Part shown: in pieces, positions 1 through 5,754 of the stretch | How the letters are laid out: the number at the start of each line of letters is the position of its first letter | How positions within the stretch are numbered: the first letter of the stretch is position 1 | Notes under the pieces: model-generated | Databases searched by the model: none | The model's input: the letters and a program-made list of their open reading frames with translations, nothing else | Told to the model about the DNA's origin: nothing | Program-made: the position numbers and the translations under genes | Assembly (NCBI GenBank): GCA_031258505.1 | Contig: JAIRMT010000054.1 | Span: forward strand, 1-5,754 | Length of the DNA: 5,754 nucleotides | Source of the DNA: Treponema sp. | Lineage (GTDB): Bacteria > Spirochaetota > Spirochaetia > Treponematales > Breznakiellaceae | Reading direction: 5' to 3'

Positions 1-173
1 TTTAGCCCTTTGTCTCTTCCTTCTGCTCTTCCAGATACTTCGAGTAAGCGGTATATAGTTCTGAACTCAAACTTCCTAGTTCTGAACGAGGAATTCAAAG
101 TATCACCCGTCAGGCTCATCTCCCCAGACAAAAAGGATAAAAGCCTCCCCGTTTTCATGGAGAAACCGGCAAA
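1..173. other. Left-edge non-coding segment, no convincing gene
   Basis: I see no well-supported gene here. On the minus strand one frame is open from an ATG at 158 to the window edge (beginning MKTGRLLSFLSGEMSLTGDT) but it has no Shine-Dalgarno sequence and no recognisable domain. Another minus frame runs from about 94 to a TAA at 4-2 and ends in a charged, protein-like tail (YSKYLEEQKEETKG), with no good start codon. A plus-strand frame beginning with TTG at 10 runs into the tandem array and looks spurious. The segment also holds two copies of an 11-bp repeat with a palindromic centre, described separately. It could be the decayed end of a gene or part of a dispersed genomic repeat; the sequence does not decide. 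Confidence 0.5.
56..87. repeat. Pair of 11-bp direct repeats with palindromic core
   Basis: TAGTTCTGAAC occurs at 56-66 and again, identical, at 77-87, so the copies are 21 bp apart. Each contains GTTCTGAAC, a 4+1+4 inverted repeat (58-66 and 79-87). Two dyads two helical turns apart is the geometry expected of a tandem operator for a dimeric regulator, but no promoter or gene start lies clearly next to them. A short local tandem duplication is an equally good reading. Confidence 0.6.
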
Positions 174-180
174 AGGTGTA

Positions 181-693
181 CTTCAGCGCCTTATCTACCC
201 CTACTTCAGCGCTTGGCCTACCGTACTTCAGCGCCTTATCTATACCCCTACTTCGGCGTCTAACCTACCCGTACCTTCAGCGCTTGACCTACCTTACGCC
301 AGCGCCTGACCTACCCCTACGCCAGCGCCTGACCTACCGTACTTCAGCGCCTTATCTACCCCTACGCCAGCGCCTGACCTACCTTACGCCAGCATCTAAC
401 CTCCTTTACACCAGCATCTAACCTACCTTACGCCAGCACCTAACCTCCTTTACGCCAGCGCTTGGCCTACCGTACTTCAGCGCCTTATCTATACCCCTAC
501 TTCAGCGTCTAACCTACCCGTACCTTCAGCGCTTGACCTACCTTACGCCAGCGTCTAACCTACCCGTACCTTCAGCGCTTGACCTACCTTACGCCAGCGC
601 CTGACCTACCGTACTTCAGCGCCTTATCTACCCCTACGCCAGCGCCTGACCTACCCGTACCTTCAGCGCCTTATCTACCCCTACGCCAGCGCC
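181..693. repeat. Tandem array of 23 degenerate 22-25 bp units
   Basis: Read on the plus strand, a core AGCGCC or AGCGCT (variants AGCATC, AGCACC, AGCGTC, one GGCGTC) recurs 23 times, beginning at 185, 208, 230, 255, 279, 301, 324, 346, 369, 391, 413, 435, 457, 479, 504, 528, 550, 574, 596, 618, 641, 665 and 688. The 22 intervals are all 22-25 bp, with 22 the commonest. After the core comes a middle such as TGACCTACC, TTATCTACCCC, TAACCTACCC or TGGCCTACC, and then TACGCC or TACTTC/TACCTTC leading to the next core. Middle and end are linked: TTATCTA is always followed by CCCC (with or without an extra TA), GTCTAACC by CCGTACCTTC, and TTGGCC by CCGTACTTC. A 22-25 bp period cannot hold one reading frame, so this is not a repeat protein. 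There are no non-repetitive spacers, so it is not a CRISPR array. It resembles an intergenic minisatellite; its function is unknown. Confidence 0.95.
208..549. repeat. Higher-order duplication inside the array
   Basis: Four consecutive units at 208-300 (lengths 22, 25, 24, 22) recur in the same order at 457-549, 249 bp away. The only difference I see is G at 255 against A at 504. A two-unit block (24+22 bp) within it appears three times, at 255-300, 504-549 and 550-595. A further block at 324-383 recurs at 596-655. This shows that the array grew by copying runs of several units, not only single ones. Confidence 0.85.
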
Positions 694-932
694 GTAACCC
701 CAAACACGGTTTCCAGGTTGTTCCTCCCGTGTTGTTCCTTCATCCGGCGCTGGTAATCCAGCATCGACTGGCGCTGAAAGAAAAATACGTCGAAGGCGCT
801 TTTCACGAAAGCGGCGATGTTGCAGCGTTCATTGTGTCCAGGTCGCCTGGAATCAGGCATTTGTTCGCACTCCCGGCTAAATGTCTCTATGAGTCTCTTA
901 AAGATTCCCTGTCCCATGCCTCTGTTTAGCAT
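681..932 (-). pseudogene. Truncated transposase, N-terminal remnant
   Basis: The frame encodes an N-terminal piece resembling a family of DDE-type transposases (ISNCY/IS4-like; exact family unresolved) whose start typically reads 'PDxRR...AFxVFFxQxPSxLxYQRxMxxxxGRNNxxTLFGV'. Here I see MPDSRRPGHNERCNIA, then SAFDVFFFQRQSMLDYQRRM and GRNNLETVFGV. Intact members run several hundred residues with the DDE catalytic part downstream; that part is absent. After FGV (GTT at 698-696) the frame enters the tandem array, adds four residues and stops at TAG (683-681). The frame is open back to a GTG at 1085 inside trkH, but family similarity begins near the ATGs at 932 or 917, so I start it at 932. Neither ATG has a good ribosome site. 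No terminal inverted repeat or target duplication is visible. It is almost certainly inactive as a transposase. Confidence 0.75.
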
Positions 933-1039
933 GAAATCTCGATACTTTGAATTGCTGGGCTTGATTGGAAACAGCATGAGCTGCGGGTGTGTCCGTCGTA
1001 CAGCCGCGAGCGTTTCACGTACAAAATGAACTCCGGTAT

Positions 1040-2473
1040 TCAGCGCCGCCAGTATTCCGATGAGAACAGGATGAATAGGGTCCACAGTTCAAGGCGTCCC
1101 AGAAGCATCACAAAGGAAAAGAGGTATTTGACCGTGTCGGGAAACGCGCTGTAGTTCTGGGCGGGGCCAACAGCGCCGAAACCCAGACCAACGTTGCCAA
1201 TCATCGCGGCGGAGGCGCTGAACGCGGAAAACAGGTCTGTGCCAAAGGCAGTGGTGATGAGCGTGCTTATGGCAACGACCACCGCATACAGAAACACAAA
1301 GCCCGCGACACCGTAAACCACGTCCTTGCGCCCTACCTTCTTGTTCAGGCGGATCGTGAACACGCCCTGGGGGTAGAGAAGCCGACGCAACTCATTGAGC
1401 GCCTGCTTCCACAGTACGGCATGGCGTATCACCTTGACGCCTCCAGCAGTGGAACCAGAGCAGCCGCCAACGCCAATGAGCAGGAACAAAACGCACTGCG
1501 CCAGCGGGGGCCATAGCTCGTAGTTCACAATGGCGCTGCCAGTGGTACTCAGGATTGAGGCGCTCTGGTACGCGGCATAGCGTAGGGCTTTGCCAACTGA
1601 ACCGTAAAGCGGGAAGATACTCGTTGCTATTATAATGGAAGAAACCGCGAATATGCCGAAGTAGGCTTTGCCCTCAGTGTTATGGAGTATGTCCATGCCT
1701 TTACCGCGCAGGAGCTTGAAGTAGAGGTTGAAGTTAAAGCCGGCGAGGAGCATGAAGACTGTGGTAACAATCTCAATGAAGGCGGAATCGTAGAAGGCGA
1801 TGCCGGTGTTTTTGGTGCTGACCCCGCCTGAAGCCATGATCGCAAAGGCATGGCAGAGGGCGTCAAAGCAGTCCATGCCGCCGAGCAGGTAGAGCAGGAA
1901 AAGCGCCATGGTGAGCGCGCAGTACACGAGCCAGAGTATCTTGGCGGTCGCGGTTACTTTTGGGGTGATCTTTTCTGTTTCCGGACCCGGTGTTTCAGCC
2001 TTGATGAGCTGGAAGCCGCCCACGCCCAAAAGCGGCATGAGCGCCACTGTAAACAGAATGATGCCCATACCGCCGAACCAGTGAGTGGTGCTTCGCCAGA
2101 ACAAGAGCGAGCGGGGCAGGGCTTCTACATTGTTTATGGTAGTCGCGCCGGTTGTGGCAAAGCCGCAGCTACTCTCAAACACAGCAGATGCAAAACTTAA
2201 GCCCTGTCCCGCGAGGAAGTAGGGCAGAGAACCAAGCAGGCTCATCAAAACCCAAGTGAGCGAGACCAGTAAAAAGCCGTCTTTTGCGCCGAACTGAATC
2301 TTGCTTTTACGCAGGGAGAGCAGACTCGGCAGGCTGAACGCCGCCGCGATTCCTATGGGTATGGCAAAAGCCGCAACCGGCTCATGCCACGCCAGCGCCA
2401 TGATGAGCGATGGCAGCATCATTGGCGCGCTAAAGCCCAGAACCAGCGCGGGCATCCTAAACCGTGTAAACAT
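1040..2473 (-). CDS. trkH: Trk-type potassium uptake protein TrkH, membrane pore subunit
   Basis: This integral membrane protein is the K+-conducting subunit of the Trk system and acts as a dimer in the inner membrane under control of TrkA. The 477-residue length is normal for the family. Four pseudo-repeated pore loops are visible with their filter segments: ATTGAT (106-111), ASGGVST (214-220), STTGSA (309-314) and IGNVGLG (425-431). The glycine-rich gating loop between repeats three and four is present at about 336-350 (GGCSGSTAGGVKVIR), and the last helix carries the conserved MLLGRLE arginine (R459). Hydrophobic helices fill the rest. The protein ends in the usual way (FILFSSEYWRR), so it is complete. 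The ATG at 2473 follows the trkA stop by 6 bp, and the GAGG overlapping that stop serves as its ribosome site, which implies translational coupling. I see no terminator after its stop; the transposase remnant follows. Whether it takes Na+ as co-ion cannot be judged from sequence. Confidence 0.96.
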   Translation of the reverse strand: MFTRFRMPALVLGFSAPMMLPSLIMALAWHEPVAAFAIPIGIAAAFSLPSLLSLRKSKIQFGAKDGFLLVSLTWVLMSLLGSLPYFLAGQGLSFASAVFESSCGFATTGATTINNVEALPRSLLFWRSTTHWFGGMGIILFTVALMPLLGVGGFQLIKAETPGPETEKITPKVTATAKILWLVYCALTMALFLLYLLGGMDCFDALCHAFAIMASGGVSTKNTGIAFYDSAFIEIVTTVFMLLAGFNFNLYFKLLRGKGMDILHNTEGKAYFGIFAVSSIIIATSIFPLYGSVGKALRYAAYQSASILSTTGSAIVNYELWPPLAQCVLFLLIGVGGCSGSTAGGVKVIRHAVLWKQALNELRRLLYPQGVFTIRLNKKVGRKDVVYGVAGFVFLYAVVVAISTLITTAFGTDLFSAFSASAAMIGNVGLGFGAVGPAQNYSAFPDTVKYLFSFVMLLGRLELWTLFILFSSEYWRR

Positions 2474-2479
2474 AACGCC

Positions 2480-3922
2480 TCACTGTACGCCAAAGAATTG
2501 CTCGATTTCCTTTTCGCTTTTCTTCTTCACGATGATAATGATACGGTCTCCGGCAGTGAAGACGTAATCCCCTTTAGGGATGAACGACGTTTCGCCGCGA
2601 GCCACGAGCATAACCAGCCCCCCAGCGGAAAAGCGGAGCGCGGTGATGGGTTTGTTTACCACAGGCGCGTTTGAGCTGATCTCAATCTCAATGACATCAA
2701 TATTGCCGTCGCCAATGCGATGAATACCCTTCACTCCGCTTCCCATAAGCACCGACAGGATCGAATCCACCACCACTGACTGCATGGGGATCACCACGTC
2801 AAGGCCGAGCTGCCGTCCCATTGCCGCGTAACCAGTTCCGGTAACCAGCACGATTGCACGACGTACGCCCCGTGATTTCAGATATACTGCGGTAATCAAG
2901 TTAAGCTCCTGATTGCCGGTTGCAGTGATGATGAGGTCAAGATCGTTGAGGCGTTCCTCTACCACGAAACTTTCATCGGAAATGTCTTGATTGAGGACTA
3001 AGGCTTCGGGGAAACGAGCTGCGAGGTCTTTGCAGAGCTGGTAGTCCTGCTCAATAACGATTACGCGACGGAAACTTTTGGGAACCAGTTTCTTAAAAAG
3101 GGAAAACACGAACGCCAGCTTTTTCTTTGCTGGAGCGGGCCCTTGTTCCTCGACTGTTTTACGCAGCAAGCCCCCGGCAATAAGCGCGCCTACCCGTCCG
3201 CCGCCCACCACGCCAATCTTTCGCAGGATCACTTCTCTATGGCCAGCGTGGTTAAAGATAGCGCCAAGCGCTGTTTCCTGCGCAAGCACATGGATACGGT
3301 CGCCTTTGGCAAGCTGGGTCGCGCCGCTTGGCAAAAGGCTTACGCCCTTGCGCTCGATAAGCGTAACAAGGCTATCCATTGGCGCGATTGTGCGGAAGTC
3401 CTTGAGCGAAAGGCCGTCAAAGCTACTCCCGGCCATGATGTCCACCGAGCCGATTTTGTAAGTAGTACCGGCAAAGGCGAGGATATCGCCGCTTGCGCCG
3501 TGACTCACGGCGTTCAGCACTGAGCGGGACGCGGCCACGTCCGGGTGAACAAAGTGATCGATGCCGAGTATTCGCTGATTGGGCTGGGAGACTTCGTGGT
3601 TCAGCCGCACATAATCGTCATTCCGCACACGGGCGATCTTGATCACATCCGGGTAACGGGACGCGACAAGCCCGCAGATGAGCATATTCACCTCGTCTGA
3701 GCCAGTAACGCAGACGAGCGCGTCAGCCTTAGCAATGCCGGCTTCTTCCAAGGCGTTTATGTTATTGCCCTCATCAGGCACGACGAGGCAATCAAGCCGA
3801 TTGGAGGCATGGCGCGCCCATTCCTCGTTGGATTCAATGAGCGAGACGTCATGTTTTTCCTGTATGAGATGCCGGCTCAGTTGGGTTCCCACCTGTCCCG
3901 CGCCGACGATAACAATACGCAT
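2480..3922 (-). CDS. trkA: Trk potassium uptake regulator TrkA, two RCK halves
   Basis: TrkA is the cytosolic subunit that binds NAD(H) or adenine nucleotides and gates TrkH. The 480 residues hold two RCK units. The first Rossmann fold starts at the N-terminus with GAGQVG (7-12) and the ribose-binding acidic residue E30 at the end of the second strand, followed by an RCK_C half at about 140-225. The second fold starts with GGGRVG (240-245), acidic residue E291, and a second RCK_C half at about 400-470. Between the glycine loop and the second strand of unit two lies an insert of some 25 residues (about 256-284) containing PAPAKKK and FSLFKKLVPK. It makes the protein slightly longer than typical TrkA (around 450-460 residues). 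The start is the ATG at 3922, with TAAGG just upstream; the sequence begins MRIVIVGAGQVG, as expected. It is first in the operon with trkH, and no third Trk component is in the window. Confidence 0.96.
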   Translation of the reverse strand: MRIVIVGAGQVGTQLSRHLIQEKHDVSLIESNEEWARHASNRLDCLVVPDEGNNINALEEAGIAKADALVCVTGSDEVNMLICGLVASRYPDVIKIARVRNDDYVRLNHEVSQPNQRILGIDHFVHPDVAASRSVLNAVSHGASGDILAFAGTTYKIGSVDIMAGSSFDGLSLKDFRTIAPMDSLVTLIERKGVSLLPSGATQLAKGDRIHVLAQETALGAIFNHAGHREVILRKIGVVGGGRVGALIAGGLLRKTVEEQGPAPAKKKLAFVFSLFKKLVPKSFRRVIVIEQDYQLCKDLAARFPEALVLNQDISDESFVVEERLNDLDLIITATGNQELNLITAVYLKSRGVRRAIVLVTGTGYAAMGRQLGLDVVIPMQSVVVDSILSVLMGSGVKGIHRIGDGNIDVIEIEISSNAPVVNKPITALRFSAGGLVMLVARGETSFIPKGDYVFTAGDRIIIIVKKKSEKEIEQFFGVQ

Positions 3923-3930
3923 GTGGCCTT

Positions 3931-3959
3931 AGTATACCGAGCGCCAGATGGCCTGTATA
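3931..3959 (-). promoter_or_regulatory. Predicted sigma70-type promoter of trkA-trkH
   Basis: On the minus strand TATACT (plus 3936-3931) matches the -10 consensus at five of six positions. It lies 17 bp from TATACA (plus 3959-3954), which matches TTGACA at four of six. Transcription would begin around 3924-3923, one or two bases before the trkA ATG at 3922, so the AAGG at 3930-3927 would lie outside the transcript. An upstream promoter that includes this AAGG is possible, but I found no better hexamer pair. Confidence 0.45.
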
Positions 3960-3964
3960 TAGTT

Positions 3965-3991
3965 TTGACAAAATCTATAAATCTGTTTAAC
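3965..3991 (+). promoter_or_regulatory. Predicted sigma70-type promoter of the acyl-CoA ligase
   Basis: A perfect TTGACA lies at 3965-3970. The best -10 choices are TTTAAC at 3986-3991 (15-bp spacer, four of six matches) or TAACCT at 3988-3993 (17-bp spacer, three of six). Either puts the transcript start at roughly 3998-4001, two to five bases before the ATG at 4003. The -35 sits in TTTTGACAAAA (3963-3973), which on the other strand reads TTGTCA, so a divergent -35 or a regulator site could share it. Confidence 0.5.
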
Positions 3992-4002
3992 CTATTACTA
4001 TT

Positions 4003-5733
4003 ATGTTAGACCCTAAAGAATACATTGCCGATTGGCCGGATATGCCATATCCGAATTTTAGCGCGTGGTTATCCGCCATTGAGGAACAATGGCAGGAGAA
4101 GACTGCTATCTATTATCGTTCGGGTAAACAGAAAAAGTTTACCGAGTGGTCGTTCAAGCGCCTTGCGGAGGAGAGTCGCCGGGTGGGACGAGGTTTGCTT
4201 GCTGCGGGCTTGGTCAAGGGAGACCGAGTCGTGCTGTGGGCTGAGAACCGGCCTGAGTGGATAGCAACCTATCTTGGCGCGGCAATCGCTGGTCTGGTCA
4301 TTGTGCCGGTTGATTTCTTAGTATCTGAAAAAGAGTGTTTTAACATACTTGAGATAACCAAAGCCAAGGCGTTTTTTTATTCTGTGCGGAAGATGGATTT
4401 CGCAAAAGAAGCTGCTAAGGCAGCTTTGCTCAAGACCTTCGTGTGCTTCACGGAAGAGGGTGAGCGGGCGTATTCAGCGTTTGGCCGGGACGCGGATTCC
4501 CAAAAGCTCCCTGCTGTGAGCGAGATTGCTGAACACGATCCAGTGTCGATTGTGTTTACCTCTGGCACCACTGGTTTTGCGAAGGGCGTAACCCTTCATC
4601 ACAAAGGTATCATCGCCAATGCCAACGCTGCGGTACGTTCTCTGCGGGCAGTCCCATCCGACATATTCATTAACGTGCTTCCCTTGCATCACACTTACCC
4701 CACGACTTGTTCGTTCGTATCGCCGTTCTCCAGTGGGGCGGGAACCATCATTGTCGAGCGTCTTGTTGGACAAGTGGTTGTTGATGACATCCACGATGCG
4801 GGCGGAACCTTCCTCATTGCCGTGCCGCTCCTCTACGATAAGGTTATGGCTGCCATTGACCAGAAGTATCAGCAACTTCCTTCTATAGTAAGGGTAGTTT
4901 TGGACGCTCTGCGGAAGGTTGCCCTCAAAGAGGCTAATAAGGGCAATGTCGAGTTTGGGCAGAAGGTGTTTAAGTTTATCCGCAAGAAGGCGCGCCTTGA
5001 ATCGCTTCGCATAATGGTTGCGGGCGGGGGACCGCTCAATATCAAAACAGCAGACTTCTTTGACTCGCTTGGTTTTAACATTGTGCATGGGTATGGCATG
5101 AGCGAGAACAGCCCGCTGATCAGCGTGAATACGCCGTGGCACAGGCGCAACGCCTCGGTTGGATTGCCGGTTAAGTACACTGAGGTCAAGATCATTGACA
5201 AGAACGACGAAGGCATGGGCGAGATAGTCGTCAAGTCCCCGTCCATCATGCTTGGCTACTACGAAAACCCTGAAGCCACAGCGGAGATGTTCACCGACGA
5301 CGGGTTTCTCAAAACCGGCGACCTCGGTTACATAGACGACGACGGCTTTATCTACATCAATGGCAGGAAGAAGAACCTCATTGTCAGTTCCGGCGGCAAA
5401 AATATCTACCCGGAGGAAATTGAGGGGCATTTCAGCGGGTCGTCTGTGGTTGGAGAGATTCTAATCGTCGGACGGAAAGAAAAGGAATATGGCGGCGAGC
5501 AGATATTCGCGGTGGTAGTTCCCAACTTCGATGCCCTGGCCAAAGATTACCCGAATCAGGAACTCACGGACGAGTTCCTCAAGGGGCTGATAAAAAAAGA
5601 AATCGAGAACGTCAATCGTACGCTGGTGGGTTATAAGAAGATAACGGACTTTACCCTGCGCCGCGAAGCCTTTGAGAAGAACGCCCAGCAGAAGATACGG
5701 CGTTTCCTCTACAAGAGCTATGAGAATCCGTGA
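4003..5733 (+). CDS. AMP-forming long-chain fatty acyl-CoA (or acyl-ACP) ligase
   Basis: The protein activates a fatty acid with ATP to an acyl-adenylate and transfers the acyl group to CoA (or possibly ACP), in the cytoplasm or at the membrane face. All adenylate-forming motifs are present in order: phosphate loop FTSGTTGFAKGV (185-196), YGMSE (364-368), the TGD motif (438-440), the hinge GRKKNLIVSSGGKNIYPEE (454-472), and a C-terminal lysine in QQKIRRFLY (K564). This lysine lacks the usual preceding glycine (QQK instead of SGK or TGK) but ends in the RRFLY form common among acyl ligases of this kind. The 576-residue length is complete for the family. The frame is closed upstream by TAA at 3988, so ATG 4003 is the first standard start; it has no Shine-Dalgarno sequence. 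The next ATG, at 4042, is no better placed and would remove the opening residues. It is divergent from trkA with 80 bp between the starts. Chain-length preference cannot be read from sequence. Confidence 0.92.
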   Translation: MLDPKEYIADWPDMPYPNFSAWLSAIEEQWQEKTAIYYRSGKQKKFTEWSFKRLAEESRRVGRGLLAAGLVKGDRVVLWAENRPEWIATYLGAAIAGLVIVPVDFLVSEKECFNILEITKAKAFFYSVRKMDFAKEAAKAALLKTFVCFTEEGERAYSAFGRDADSQKLPAVSEIAEHDPVSIVFTSGTTGFAKGVTLHHKGIIANANAAVRSLRAVPSDIFINVLPLHHTYPTTCSFVSPFSSGAGTIIVERLVGQVVVDDIHDAGGTFLIAVPLLYDKVMAAIDQKYQQLPSIVRVVLDALRKVALKEANKGNVEFGQKVFKFIRKKARLESLRIMVAGGGPLNIKTADFFDSLGFNIVHGYGMSENSPLISVNTPWHRRNASVGLPVKYTEVKIIDKNDEGMGEIVVKSPSIMLGYYENPEATAEMFTDDGFLKTGDLGYIDDDGFIYINGRKKNLIVSSGGKNIYPEEIEGHFSGSSVVGEILIVGRKEKEYGGEQIFAVVVPNFDALAKDYPNQELTDEFLKGLIKKEIENVNRTLVGYKKITDFTLRREAFEKNAQQKIRRFLYKSYENP

Positions 5734-5754
5734 GTTACCCATGCAGATATAGCT

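Noticed and set aside
176..421. Plus-strand open frames through the array as a repeat protein
   Set aside because: The period is mostly 22 bp and varies, so the frame shifts with each unit; the open frames come from stop-poor sequence, with no ribosome site or consistent amino-acid repeat.
181..693. CRISPR array
   Set aside because: The whole period is repeat with no unique spacers, the unit is only 22-25 bp, unit variants recur in blocks, and no cas gene is nearby.
933..1039. Rho-independent terminator after trkH
   Set aside because: I found no GC-rich hairpin followed by a T run on the minus strand between the trkH stop and the transposase remnant.
1040..1085. GTG start for the transposase remnant inside the end of trkH
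   Set aside because: The residues encoded before about 932 do not resemble the transposase family, and trkH keeps its normal C-terminus there, so the overlap is more simply an open shadow frame.
3078..3523. Two plus-strand open frames of about 126 codons opposite trkA
   Set aside because: Both are antisense to conserved RCK coding sequence, overlap one another and have no recognisable domain.
4474..5430. 318-codon minus-strand open frame opposite the acyl-CoA ligase
   Set aside because: It lies wholly antisense to a gene with all its family motifs, and its translation shows no recognisable domain.
5730..5754. Next gene starting at a GTG overlapping the ligase stop (GTGA)
   Set aside because: Only eight codons are visible before the window ends and the upstream ribosome site is weak. 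The ATG-initiated frames at 5720 and 5741 share one frame and stop at 5752.

Overview
The window carries a compact, ordinary housekeeping stretch on its right two thirds and an unusual, repeat-rich accessory stretch on its left. Base composition is moderate, around half G+C by eye. The acyl-CoA ligase, the transposase remnant and the minisatellite-like intergenic array together remind me of termite-gut Treponema and related spirochaetes. That is an impression from protein and repeat style, not a computed assignment, and I hold it at low to moderate confidence.

Layout. Bases 1-173 hold no convincing gene; they contain two GTTCTGAAC palindromes 21 bp apart and only short open frames. Bases about 181-693 are a dense tandem array of 23 degenerate units with a 22-25 bp period, built from a few recurring unit types and carrying internal higher-order duplications. 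Directly abutting it, on the minus strand, is the N-terminal piece of a transposase (about 681-932). Its protein similarity stops exactly where the array begins, and the array supplies the stop codon. A roughly 107-bp spacer then leads to the trk operon.

The trk operon is on the minus strand: trkA (3922 down to 2480) followed after 6 bp by trkH (2473 down to 1040). TrkH is the membrane K+ pore subunit with four selectivity-filter loops. TrkA is the cytoplasmic ring-forming regulator with two nucleotide-binding RCK halves. The two genes give a complete two-component K+ uptake system, and their tight spacing implies co-transcription and translational coupling.

Divergently on the plus strand, 80 bp away, a complete 576-residue AMP-forming fatty acyl-CoA (or acyl-ACP) ligase runs from 4003 to 5733. 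Each of the two divergent start codons has a sigma70-like promoter placed so close that both transcripts would have almost no 5' leader; the ligase also lacks a Shine-Dalgarno sequence.

The points most worth a second look are the modular tandem array, its clean junction with the transposase remnant, the very short leaders predicted on both sides of the divergent promoter region, and a basic-hydrophobic insert in the second RCK half of TrkA. I found no CRISPR array, tRNA, rRNA or convincing terminator, and no strong evidence for a wholly new multi-gene system.
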